From the IMG/VR virus record IMGVR_UViG_3300027719_000008, positions 1-50,550 of that record: 50,550 nucleotides of DNA. One strand, 5' to 3'. The notes under the pieces are model-generated. The model ran no database searches, was not told the origin of the DNA, and was given only the letters and a program-made list of their open reading frames with translations. The DNA comes from a virus. Shown here one piece after another: positions 20,759 to 28,690 of the stretch. The translations under genes were made by a program, and so were the position numbers. Each line of letters begins with the position of its first letter. The first letter of the stretch is position 1.

Positions 20759-21037
20759 TCACACGCCCATGCGGATGATGTCGCCCAGAAGCTTCTGTTC
20801 GCGCCACCCGCGCCACGCTTGGATGGTTTCGTAGAGTCGATGTTTCGACTCGTCGCTGAGGTTGAGGTATACAGGGAAGCAAATATGGATATGGGCCTCT
20901 GTGTCCGGCGATGCAATGGCGGCATAGGGCTCGCCGGGGGCGAAGAAGGTATCGGCGCAATCCCACAAATGGGGATACTGCTCGATCTTCTCGATGATGG
21001 CGTTTACGATCTTCGCGGTGGTGGATGTGTAGTTCAT
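20759..21037 (-). CDS. Hypothetical protein (92 aa)
   Basis: ATG at 21037 follows AAAAGGATAA; the longer upstream frame overlaps another small gene. The product (MNYTSTTAKIVNAIIEKIEQ, HLWDCADTFFAPGE, HIHICFPVYLNLSDESKHR) looks like a compact alpha/beta protein. No family recognised. Confidence 0.68.
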   Translation of the reverse strand: MNYTSTTAKIVNAIIEKIEQYPHLWDCADTFFAPGEPYAAIASPDTEAHIHICFPVYLNLSDESKHRLYETIQAWRGWREQKLLGDIIRMGV

Positions 21038-21063
21038 GGTGTTATCCTTTTCGAGAAAACGGT

Positions 21064-21141
21064 TCATGGAGTACCGCACAGAAAAACATACAGAATGATC
21101 ATGATGAATATCACAGGGATGATGGCATCGTCGTCGTTCAT
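21064..21141 (-). CDS. Tiny membrane peptide (25 aa)
   Basis: ATG at 21141 follows GGGAGGAT. The 25-residue product starts MNDDDA and then runs IIPVIFIMIILYVFL before CGTP: one membrane span. The start MNDD and size match the peptide at 20658-20747, so the two may be paralogs. Confidence 0.5.
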   Translation of the reverse strand: MNDDDAIIPVIFIMIILYVFLCGTP

Positions 21142-21338
21142 GGTTCATCCTCCCGCACCGCCAGCTTCACCAACTCGGCGACGATGGCTTCGGCGCACTC
21201 CAGCGCCTGACGATGCGCGTTTTCAAGACTATGCACATAGGCAGCATGGTATTCCGGAAGCGGTTGCCTCTCGGCATAGTGCAGCTCGGAGGTCAATGCT
21301 GATGCGTGCTGCATGGCGTTGGCGAGATTGATGCTCAT
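21138..21338 (-). CDS. Small helical protein (66 aa)
   Basis: ATG at 21338 follows AAGGGGATGG. The product is helical (MSINLANAMQHASALTSELH, AHRQALECAEAIVAELVKL). Overlaps both neighbours by 4 bases (ATGA). Unknown. Confidence 0.65.
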   Translation of the reverse strand: MSINLANAMQHASALTSELHYAERQPLPEYHAAYVHSLENAHRQALECAEAIVAELVKLAVREDEP

Positions 21339-21661
21339 TCCATCCCCTTCCGGTATCGGTCACACACATGCGTGATATCGGCCCATGCGCTCTGGCAATA
21401 CTGCCCGGACCGGCGCATTTGGTCCAGCACGAATTGCTTTTCAATCGACATGTCGGTAGTCACCAACGCAACCCTGTCGTATGCTTGCCGCATCCAATCC
21501 TGTTCATCTGGGGTCAATTGGCACCACGGCACCATAGCGATATGGCGAACAGGAATCAGGCTGCACATTACATAGCGGCCATCATCGTCGTCCTCGTCGA
21601 TCTTGGCATTGGCGCACGTTCCGCAGCATTGCGCGCTGCGATAGTTGTGTTCCGCGCTCAT
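21335..21661 (-). CDS. Cys-rich hypothetical protein (108 aa)
   Basis: ATG at 21661 follows GGGGAGGAG. Cysteines in QCCGTCANA, MCSLI, PWCQL, QYCQS and HVCDR are spread across the protein, suggesting a metal site. The rest is helical (EQDWMRQAYDRVALVTTDM). No family recognised. Confidence 0.68.
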   Translation of the reverse strand: MSAEHNYRSAQCCGTCANAKIDEDDDDGRYVMCSLIPVRHIAMVPWCQLTPDEQDWMRQAYDRVALVTTDMSIEKQFVLDQMRRSGQYCQSAWADITHVCDRYRKGME

Positions 21662-22050
21662 GTGTTACTCCTCCCCATAATCTCGTCGATCTCTCGTTGA
21701 TACCGTTCATCCCAATACTGCGTGCAGGCGGAACAGAACCTGGCCCCGTCCTCGCGCATGGCTATCCCACAATGGCGGCACACGTCCGGATCGTACCCAT
21801 GCTCTCGAATGCAGGCGTCGGCTTCCTCGCCGGTCATGCGGACAAACGCATCGGGTTCGCACTGGACGCAGCAGATGAGGCGATCATGATCGTCGGCACC
21901 GTGCAGATAGACGCCGTTTGCATCGCAGGTGAACCAGACACGATCCCATGCTCCATCGTCGAACAGCGCCAGGGCATCGATGGTTCCGCCAGCATTCTCC
22001 ACAGACTGGATGGGTGGGTATTCCCAATGGACATCAGTGCGTTTGATCAT
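21658..22050 (-). CDS. Hypothetical protein with C-terminal zinc ribbon (130 aa)
   Basis: ATG at 22050 follows GGGAGGAT. The first part is beta-rich (VHWEYPPIQSVENAGGTIDA, DRVWFTCDANGVYLHGAD). The C-terminus has VCRHCGIAMREDGARFCSAC, two C-x-x-C pairs of a zinc ribbon, then an acidic helix. Unknown role. Confidence 0.7.
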   Translation of the reverse strand: MIKRTDVHWEYPPIQSVENAGGTIDALALFDDGAWDRVWFTCDANGVYLHGADDHDRLICCVQCEPDAFVRMTGEEADACIREHGYDPDVCRHCGIAMREDGARFCSACTQYWDERYQREIDEIMGRSNT

Positions 22051-22192
22051 GCTGATCCTCCCACCGTTCCGGCTCCTGCACGCTGGCGACCGTAATGCTG
22101 GCTTGGAACCCGCAATCGCAGAGAGCTTCGTACTCGTGGCCTTGGTTGAAAAACTCAATATCGTCGCCGCAGTTGGGGCATGTGATGGTCAT
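22034..22192 (-). CDS. Zinc-ribbon protein (52 aa)
   Basis: ATG at 22192 follows GGAGAG. The sequence MTITCPNCGDDIEFFNQGHE then ALCDCGFQ has the C-x-x-C and C-x-C of a small ribbon. It overlaps the next gene by 17 bases, with that gene's ribosome site inside it. Confidence 0.65.
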   Translation of the reverse strand: MTITCPNCGDDIEFFNQGHEYEALCDCGFQASITVASVQEPERWEDQHDQTH

Positions 22193-22488
22193 CGTAGTCT
22201 CTCCAATCCAGCAATGACATGACGCGGGTCTTGCTTCCCGCACAGTTGATACATCGTCCGCGACTGCAACCATCGCTTGTAGGCGCGCCAGACGAACCGC
22301 TTGTCGAACCACGAGAACGTGGTATTCAAAGGCTGATTGATATCAAACCCCCAATATCCATGTTCAGTCCATAGCTTGACTCCGCTTGCGTGATCGACGG
22401 TAAAATGTGTTTGCGTCCATGTCTCCGGTTCGACATCGAAGTGATGGACGATATCATAGGCCAGCGGCGTATGCGTGAGCCATGTCAT
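22189..22488 (-). CDS. Trp-rich hypothetical protein (99 aa)
   Basis: ATG at 22488 follows CGGAGGAT. Many Trp and Tyr (TWLTHTPLAYDIVHHF, FVWRAYKRWLQS) suggest a compact fold. No family recognised. Overlaps the ribbon gene by 4 bases. Confidence 0.68.
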   Translation of the reverse strand: MTWLTHTPLAYDIVHHFDVEPETWTQTHFTVDHASGVKLWTEHGYWGFDINQPLNTTFSWFDKRFVWRAYKRWLQSRTMYQLCGKQDPRHVIAGLERLR

Positions 22489-22691
22489 CGCATATCCTCC
22501 GGCAGCTCATAGGCGTCCTCCATGCGAATCCACCTTTCAGCGCCTTCGACGATGCATGCAACATCGGGAGCTTTTGTGCAAGAAAGTGCTCCATTGGACT
22601 GAATCGCCAGCATTAGCTCCCGCGCGAGTTCCAGAACGCGGTCGTGGCGGTTGTAGACATCGGCTCCGGCACTCACACCATAGTCTCTCAT
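22485..22691 (-). CDS. Small helical protein (68 aa)
   Basis: ATG at 22691 follows GGGAGGAAG. Helical (HDRVLELARELMLAIQSNG), with two cysteines near the centre. Overlaps both neighbours by 4 bases. Unknown. Confidence 0.65.
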   Translation of the reverse strand: MRDYGVSAGADVYNRHDRVLELARELMLAIQSNGALSCTKAPDVACIVEGAERWIRMEDAYELPEDMR

Positions 22692-22855
22692 GACTTCCTC
22701 CCGTTCAGTCGCTCGTCAATCATTGCCTCTAAAGCATCCCTACGCCGTTGCCTCGCCACGCGCCACGCGACCTCCATCGGATAGAGAATCGCAACGGCAC
22801 CACAGAGTGTCATGCCGATTGCCATTCCGCAACAGAAAGAATCCCAATGAATCAT
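22688..22855 (-). CDS. Small single-span membrane protein (55 aa)
   Basis: ATG at 22855 follows GGGAGGAAG. Residues about 7-30 (FCCGMAIGMTLCGAVAILY) are hydrophobic, and the rest is a basic helix (RVARQRRRDALEAMIDERL). It is an N-in or N-out single-span protein of unknown role. Confidence 0.62.
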   Translation of the reverse strand: MIHWDSFCCGMAIGMTLCGAVAILYPMEVAWRVARQRRRDALEAMIDERLNGRKS

Positions 22856-23040
22856 GACTTCCTCCCATTCTCCGGGCATCCGTTGCGAATCCAGTCCATG
22901 ATCCCCTGTTGGCTCCACCGCCGCGAGCGCCCCAAGAGGATCGACTGCGGCAGCTTTCCGGCAGCGGCCATCTTTTGCACATGGCGCGCGGAGACGGAGA
23001 GCATGGCGGCAACCTGCTTCACATTGAGTAATTCCGGCAT
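22852..23040 (-). CDS. AlpA/excisionase-like HTH protein (62 aa)
   Basis: ATG at 23040 follows AAAGGA by 6 bases. The sequence MPELLNVKQVAAMLSVSARH, then VQKMAAAGKLPQSILLG and RRWSQQGIMDWI, is the MerR-like winged HTH of the AlpA/Xis/HTH_17 group. Such proteins act as excisionases or small activators. As first gene of the leftward unit next to paired operators it is a good candidate regulator of the divergent promoters. Confidence 0.85.
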   Translation of the reverse strand: MPELLNVKQVAAMLSVSARHVQKMAAAGKLPQSILLGRSRRWSQQGIMDWIRNGCPENGRKS

Positions 23041-23151
23041 ATCCAATCCTTTCGTCACGAAATCCAACTAAACGGTCTAGCGCACTTCTGTTCGTATACA
23101 CGCACGGTACGCTGCACGCAAGAACAATCCCGGAATCCAGCGAAAGTGATA

Positions 23152-23236
23152 TTGAGACGCAGTATCAATAAGGTTGTGTTGGCGAAAATAGTCCTTGACA
23201 TGACCTTGCGGTAAGCGTATTGAGACTCAGTATCAA
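23152..23236 (+). promoter_or_regulatory. Divergent control region: promoter with two 17-bp operators
   Basis: TTGAGACGCAGTATCAA (23152-23168) and TTGAGACTCAGTATCAA (23220-23236) differ at one base; the second is palindromic except for one base pair. Between them TTGACA (23195-23200), a 17-base spacer and TATTGA (23218-23223) make a promoter toward the terminase genes, and the second operator overlaps its -10. The first operator lies on the side of the leftward genes, where TTGCGT and TATACG (- strand, about 23092-23120) could form a weak promoter. Centres are 68 bases apart, which allows looping. Confidence 0.7.
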
Positions 23237-23254
23237 CAAGAATGGGTGGACTGC

Positions 23255-23683
23255 ATGGCGCGCAGATCAGTGAAAGGCTCCGGCTCGGTCGTCAAAGTCG
23301 AGGGATGCGAAGAGATTGAACGCATTCTCCGCGACAATGAGGCCATTGAGACGATTGTCCGCAAGTGTGTGATGCTGGTGAAGCGGATCAGTGACAAGAG
23401 CCTCGATGATCCCGAGTCCATGCGGATTGCCAAGCTCGGATTGGATGCAGCCAAGGTCGTGGTGGATATCCACAAGTTCCATGTGGGCGTCAGCACCAAG
23501 ACCGTGGAAAGCGAGCGGATGTTGGAGGATGGGCTGGAAGCGGAAGATGACGAAGCTCTCCTGTCCATGATCCGCCAACTGGAGACAGCGACCGGCGAAA
23601 AGGTCATTGATGCCAAAGGGGTGATTGTTGACGGCGACACTGGAGAAGCCCACGACGAAGAAGCGGAAGAAATCGCAGGCTGA
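23255..23683 (+). CDS. terS: Probable terminase small subunit (142 aa)
   Basis: ATG at 23255 (GTG 23246 is an alternative) opens a 142-residue helical, acidic protein just before TerL. The N-terminus is basic (MARRSVKGSGSVVKV), followed by helices (EEIERILRDNEAIETIVRKC, MRIAKLGLDAAKVVVD) and an acidic tail. The position and size fit TerS, which binds packaging sites and recruits the large subunit. No clear family motif was recognised, so the assignment rests on context. It overlaps TerL by about 56 bases. Confidence 0.65.
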   Translation: MARRSVKGSGSVVKVEGCEEIERILRDNEAIETIVRKCVMLVKRISDKSLDDPESMRIAKLGLDAAKVVVDIHKFHVGVSTKTVESERMLEDGLEAEDDEALLSMIRQLETATGEKVIDAKGVIVDGDTGEAHDEEAEEIAG

Positions 23684-25373
23684 CGAGGTTGCCCTGCGAC
23701 TGGAAGCCGCGAAGCGTGTTCTCGAACGGCGCAAGCTGCGGGAATGGGTTCTGGCGTCAACGCTCAACTTCTCACGATTCGTCGGCGTCAATCCATACCA
23801 CTTCAAGCGCCAAGAGGTGATGTACGATCCCGATACGGGGTTCTATCCGTGGTGCCCCTATGCCGAGCGCGCGGCAGCGTATTTCGACCGCCCCGGCGTG
23901 GATGAACACGGCAATGCCATCGCCAAGCCCAAGTATATCGTATTCATCGCCCGTGACCACTTCAAGACCACCATCGCCGAATGCGCTCTCGCGCGTGAAA
24001 TGCTGGCCCACCCGGAAAAGTCGTTCATGATCCTCTGCGATAAAGAGGACAAGGCCACCGCGCGGCTTGCTCGCGTGACGAGTTTGCTGCTCCACCCGAA
24101 GGTGCAAGACCTCTTTTCCGACCGTGTTTTCCCCTACTCCAAAGACTATTACACCTCCGGCGCGGTCTACATGAACCGTCCGGGCGACGGCTTGAACAGT
24201 CGCGCCCCGGCGCTCATGGCCGACGGTATCCTGTCCGGTTTGGCCGGATTGCATTTCAACGGCGTCGTCTGGATGGACGACATCGTGACGGATAAGAATT
24301 ACAAGCAGCAGGAAGTGCAGGGCCAGTTGTGGATGAAGATGCAGCAGGTGATGTCGAACGTGGCCTCTCCGGGATGCCATATCTGGGTGACAGGCACGCG
24401 CTATCAGATGGGCGATGCCTATCGGAACATCCTCGATCACGACTCCCCCATCAAAACCGACATCGTTCCGGGCCATATGGTCCTCGGATGCACCGAACCG
24501 GATGGTCATGGTGGCAAGCGCCCCCTCAACTTCCTGCGATTCTGCATTGATATTGATGACGTGAACCGCCCCGTGAAATACCGTGGCGTCAAGTTTGAGA
24601 ACATCATCCGCGAAAGCCTCCTCGTGAAGAAGCAATCCACGCGCCCCGTCAGCGAATGGTACGCGCAGATGGAGAATAACCCAACTTCCGAGGATAATGC
24701 GTTCTTTGCGGCGGATGACTTCGCGCATGATGTCAACTGTTCCGCCGAAAAGCTGGTAACGTGGCTCGGATGTCCGGAAGGCATCGCCATGATGGGTGAG
24801 AACCAGGGTGGATTGCAGATTGCCGTCCTCGGCGACCCGTCGTATGGTGGCGCGGATAGTGCCGTCCTCCTCGTCGTGGCCTGCGATAACAAGGGCCGAC
24901 TCTACCTGATGAACGGCATGGCGGCTCCGCAGAAAGACTTGCGCGCCTACTTCATGCGGGCGCTCGAATGGCGCGACAAGTATGGATGCACGAAGCCCTT
25001 TGGCATTGAGATTCACGCCAAGGAGAGCAGCCGGACGCTGTGCGAGGACATGGCGCGCGGCTTGGGTGTGCGGCCCCCGCTGTTCTTCAAGCTGACGGAC
25101 AATAGCATCAAATCGAAGGAAGCGCGCATCCAAACGCTCGCGTCCTATCTCGTGGGCGGCAAGCTCTGGTTCTGCAACGACTTCCCGGTGGAACTGCGGC
25201 GTCGGATGCAGGATGAAGCGATGACGTTCCCGAACGGCGTGCATGACGACATTATCGACACGCTGGCGAATGCAGTCCAAGTCTTTGACGTTCGGCGCGG
25301 TTCCGGCAAACCGGTGTGTCTGACCCCGGCGCTGAATCGTGTTCCCCGTGGCGTGCGGAGGTTCCTGGCATGA
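23628..25373 (+). CDS. terL: Terminase large subunit
   Basis: The packaging motor ATPase and nuclease. The ATPase has a Walker-A-like IARDHFKTT (about 107-115, the R-x(n)-KTT variant seen in terminases), and Walker B VVWMDDIV with D217/D218. The nuclease has LGDPSYGGADSA (D403) and GVHDDIIDTLANAV (D540/D541), the expected RNase-H-like acidic residues. Length 581 residues is normal. Start TTG at 23628 is chosen for AAAGGGG 6 bases upstream; TTG 23625 is possible. The stop overlaps the portal start (ATGA). Confidence 0.93.
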   Translation: MTATLEKPTTKKRKKSQADEVALRLEAAKRVLERRKLREWVLASTLNFSRFVGVNPYHFKRQEVMYDPDTGFYPWCPYAERAAAYFDRPGVDEHGNAIAKPKYIVFIARDHFKTTIAECALAREMLAHPEKSFMILCDKEDKATARLARVTSLLLHPKVQDLFSDRVFPYSKDYYTSGAVYMNRPGDGLNSRAPALMADGILSGLAGLHFNGVVWMDDIVTDKNYKQQEVQGQLWMKMQQVMSNVASPGCHIWVTGTRYQMGDAYRNILDHDSPIKTDIVPGHMVLGCTEPDGHGGKRPLNFLRFCIDIDDVNRPVKYRGVKFENIIRESLLVKKQSTRPVSEWYAQMENNPTSEDNAFFAADDFAHDVNCSAEKLVTWLGCPEGIAMMGENQGGLQIAVLGDPSYGGADSAVLLVVACDNKGRLYLMNGMAAPQKDLRAYFMRALEWRDKYGCTKPFGIEIHAKESSRTLCEDMARGLGVRPPLFFKLTDNSIKSKEARIQTLASYLVGGKLWFCNDFPVELRRRMQDEAMTFPNGVHDDIIDTLANAVQVFDVRRGSGKPVCLTPALNRVPRGVRRFLA

Positions 25374-27631
25374 GTGGCGCGAACTACGATCTGACAGCCT
25401 ACCAGCAACAGCGCCAAGCGATTGCGGCGGAGAACCAAGCCAACACGCAAGCGTATGAGCAGAGCGCCATGATGTGGGATCAGCAGGCGGCTGCGATCAT
25501 CCGTGCCAACGAGGAGAGCGGCGGGGAGCAGATTCCCATCCCGACCGACCCCGAACCCCCGGAGATGTACGAGGAGCTTCCGGCGCTGCCCCCGGCGTTC
25601 GACCCCAAGTTGATGCCGGAGATGGAAGGCGCGAAGTCCTTTGCGGAGGTCATGGAGCGTATCGACAAGAAAGTCGAGACGATGCACACGCACCTCAAGA
25701 ACATCCGCACAACGAAATATGAGGACGACTGGACCCGCATCGAAGCGGCGTTCAACATGGACGACGGCATGCGCGAGGATTTGCTGCGCAATGCGTCCGT
25801 CAACATGATGGACGATGACCGCTCTGATGTCGAGAAGGGCCGCTGGCGTCTTGGGCAATCCCTCCCGCTCGTGTTTGAGGCGTGCGAACACATCTACAGC
25901 CGTCTCTACATGAACGTGCGCGGCAATGCGCAGGACTACTGCGACATCAAAGGCCGCGAGAAGAACGATATTCCAGGTGCCAAGCGCGCCGTGTCATTCC
26001 TGAACTACCAATACAGCCACGAAATCCAGACCGATGAAGAGCTGAGTGATTGGTGTTACGACGCGGCGAAGCTTGGCACAGGCTTTATGTTCCAGTATTG
26101 GCAGGGCAACAAGCGCATCATGGAGTCGATCTCCCCGTGGAACATCTGGATTGACAACGCCCGCAACATTGAGAAGTGCGCGTGCGCGATCATCCGCAAG
26201 ATGGCCACCGTGGGCGAACTCACCGCGATGCGTGCTGCCGGACTGGTGTGGTTTACGGATTCCGACATGGAAGCCGCTGCGAACAAGAAAGTCGATTACA
26301 CCGGCCCCGGCACGACTTATGGCGGCTACGCCTCGAAGCGGATGCTGGAGCTTTCGCAGACGACCGAGAAGAAGGCCGACATCGACCCGTACTATCAGAA
26401 GGTTGCGGTTGACACGTTCATGGACACAGCCAACAAGCGGTGGATCGTGCGCGTCAACGAGAGTATCGTGATCGCCGTCCATCCGGCCATGCTGGAAGGC
26501 CGCCTGCCGATCAGCGTCCTGACGCCGCGCCGCCGTGGGCGTGAATTGTACGGCGACAGCGACTTGATCCGCACGCTGGACTTGCAGGACATGGCGAACG
26601 CCATCATGGAAGTCGGGATCGAGAACATCAAGAAGTCCTCGAATCCTGCCTACATCGGAAGCGACGCCGATCTTGCGAATCAGCGCATCACGCCCGGATA
26701 TTACCACTATACCCAGAACCCGCGTGATGTCCAGCCTCTCATGCCGCCGAACGCCACCCAACAGATTTTCTTCGCGATTGACTGGATTCGCCAGAACGCC
26801 ATCGACCGCGCCTCCGGGGTGAACGATACCATGCGCGGACAGGCGCAATACTCCGGCATGACGGCGACGGCCACACGCGACCTCTCGATGCAGGCTGGCA
26901 ACCGGATGGCCCCGCAGGATGACATGGCGATTGCTGCAATGGTCGATGTCAACACCGTCGCGCTGGAGCTGTGCCAGATGTACCTCCAGCCCCATGAAGC
27001 GTTCCAGGTGGTCGGCGAGCAATGGCTCCCGGTGCCGATGGGCGCTGAGATGCAGAACGCCCGTCCGATCGAAGGGAATGACCTCTTTGGCATCGTCGGG
27101 AAAGACCTTGTTCCGACGGGAAGCCCCGGAACGCCGGTGGGCCTCGCCCAAGAATACCTCAATTTCGCCACTGTTGCGGCCCAAATGGGCGGCAATCCGC
27201 AGCCGATCATGCGCGAGTATGCGCGAGTCGCGTTTGAAGGTCGCATCAATCCGGACGACGTGTTCCCGGAGAACCATATCGGCAACGACCCGATGCAGGA
27301 GAACGAAAACCTGATGCAGGGTGCGCCGATCAGCCGCGATCCGGATGACAACGACGCCCGCCACCTGCAGGTTCACCAAATGCTGATGCAGGACAAAGCG
27401 TTCATGCAGATGGCGAACATGAACCCGATGCTCGGCATGGCGCTCATGGCGCATGTGCAGGAACACTTTGCGTTCGCCCAACGTCAAGCCGCGATGATGG
27501 CTGGCGCGCCGATGCCGGAAGGTCGTGGTAGCGGACAGGGTGGCGCTGGCATGGGAGCCGAGCAGCTTCTTGAGCCGGATGTCAAAGAGGACAGTGAGCG
27601 CGAAGCGCAGATGGAGGCGCAACAGTCATGA
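25370..27631 (+). CDS. Portal protein (753 aa)
   Basis: ATG at 25370 overlaps the TerL stop. The large protein has a Gln-rich N-terminus (QQQRQAIAAENQANTQAYEQ), a central portal-like core (LPLVFEACEHIYSRLYMNV, SISPWNIWIDNARN, LPISVLTPRRRGRELYGDSD, LDLQDMANAIMEVGIENIKK), and a Met/Gln-rich C-terminus. Size and place between TerL and the scaffold/capsid genes fit the 700-800-residue podoviral portals. It forms the ring at the capsid vertex through which DNA passes. Confidence 0.85.
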   Translation: MSGANYDLTAYQQQRQAIAAENQANTQAYEQSAMMWDQQAAAIIRANEESGGEQIPIPTDPEPPEMYEELPALPPAFDPKLMPEMEGAKSFAEVMERIDKKVETMHTHLKNIRTTKYEDDWTRIEAAFNMDDGMREDLLRNASVNMMDDDRSDVEKGRWRLGQSLPLVFEACEHIYSRLYMNVRGNAQDYCDIKGREKNDIPGAKRAVSFLNYQYSHEIQTDEELSDWCYDAAKLGTGFMFQYWQGNKRIMESISPWNIWIDNARNIEKCACAIIRKMATVGELTAMRAAGLVWFTDSDMEAAANKKVDYTGPGTTYGGYASKRMLELSQTTEKKADIDPYYQKVAVDTFMDTANKRWIVRVNESIVIAVHPAMLEGRLPISVLTPRRRGRELYGDSDLIRTLDLQDMANAIMEVGIENIKKSSNPAYIGSDADLANQRITPGYYHYTQNPRDVQPLMPPNATQQIFFAIDWIRQNAIDRASGVNDTMRGQAQYSGMTATATRDLSMQAGNRMAPQDDMAIAAMVDVNTVALELCQMYLQPHEAFQVVGEQWLPVPMGAEMQNARPIEGNDLFGIVGKDLVPTGSPGTPVGLAQEYLNFATVAAQMGGNPQPIMREYARVAFEGRINPDDVFPENHIGNDPMQENENLMQGAPISRDPDDNDARHLQVHQMLMQDKAFMQMANMNPMLGMALMAHVQEHFAFAQRQAAMMAGAPMPEGRGSGQGGAGMGAEQLLEPDVKEDSEREAQMEAQQS

Positions 27632-27897
27632 CGAACCGCGACCTCCAAGCGCGCCTGATGGCCGGGGTGCAAGACCTCCAACGCTTTCGCCGTGAGCTTG
27701 GCGATTGGGCGGAGGACCCGATGACCGCGCGCTTCATGGCGATGATGGGTGCCGCCGTGGAATGGCACGAGCAGAAGATGCTGCAAGCCATCAACGACGA
27801 CACGCACGCGAAGAACCACAACTTGAACTACAATCGTCGGCAGGTCTATCTGGACTTGCTGAGTGTGATTGACGGACTGCTTGAGCAGAAGGAGTAA
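27628..27897 (+). CDS. Small helical head-region protein (89 aa)
   Basis: ATG at 27628 overlaps the portal stop. Helical and Met-rich (LQARLMAGVQDLQRFRRELG, ARFMAMMGAAVEWHEQKM). Lying between portal and scaffold, it may assist head assembly. No family recognised. Confidence 0.7.
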   Translation: MTNRDLQARLMAGVQDLQRFRRELGDWAEDPMTARFMAMMGAAVEWHEQKMLQAINDDTHAKNHNLNYNRRQVYLDLLSVIDGLLEQKE

Positions 27898-27901
27898 GAT
27901 C

Positions 27902-28684
27902 ATGGGTGACGAAAACCTTGTGGCACCTGGTGCTGTGGTTCCGGAAACGCCTGCATCCCCTGTGGTGCAGCCGACCGAACCCGCAGCCCCTGCTTCTGGC
28001 GAGACGGTACCGGACGCCGGGAGTGCTGAATACCTGAGCCGTAGTGAGGCGGAAGCCGTCATTGCGGAACGGGAACGGCATTTCCAGAGCGTGGCCGACC
28101 GGCGCATTGCCGAGGAGCGGAGAAAGATGCAGCAGGAGTTTGAGTCCAAATACGGAGCCGCCGCGCAACCCGCAGCCGTATCGCCCCAACCGCAGGCCCA
28201 GATGCAACAGGCAATGGATGCCGGTTTCACGCAGGCCGAAGTGGTGAAGGCGATTGACGACGGCACATTCCCGCAGTTGATGACGAAGATCGCCGATGCG
28301 ACCATCGAACGTCGATTGCAGGAGCGGGAGAATCGCGAGCGTGCAGATCGTGCCGTGGCCCAATTCGGCAATGAAGTGGATCGGATGGTGAAGCAGTACG
28401 GACTGTCGCCTGCGGAGGTGCAACGCATCGCCGACGTGACGGATCGGTTCATCAACGAACGCGGATACCTGCCGAATCCTGTGGAAGCGGTCTATGCGGC
28501 AACCGGCGTCAACCAGGAGCAAATGCTCGCGGCTGCGCTGAATGCTCGCAAGACCCCTCCCGCCGCTCCAGTCCGTACCGCCCCGCCGATTGTCGGTGGT
28601 GACGGAAGCAACATCCCCAACGCAGCGCCCACGCCGTCCGCCTATCAGAGCGGAACGGTTGGCTCTCTCTGGAAGAAAGGATAA
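27902..28684 (+). CDS. Probable scaffolding protein (260 aa)
   Basis: ATG at 27902 follows GAAGGAG. The N-terminus is Ala/Pro-rich, then a long charged coiled coil (SEAEAVIAERERHFQSVADR, RKMQQEFESKYG) and a second helical region (TIERRLQERENRERADRAVA, QYGLSPAEVQRIADVTDRF). Such helical proteins directly before the capsid gene are typically internal scaffolds. No protease domain is visible. Confidence 0.75.
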   Translation: MGDENLVAPGAVVPETPASPVVQPTEPAAPASGETVPDAGSAEYLSRSEAEAVIAERERHFQSVADRRIAEERRKMQQEFESKYGAAAQPAAVSPQPQAQMQQAMDAGFTQAEVVKAIDDGTFPQLMTKIADATIERRLQERENRERADRAVAQFGNEVDRMVKQYGLSPAEVQRIADVTDRFINERGYLPNPVEAVYAATGVNQEQMLAAALNARKTPPAAPVRTAPPIVGGDGSNIPNAAPTPSAYQSGTVGSLWKKG

Positions 28685-28690
28685 CCCATC

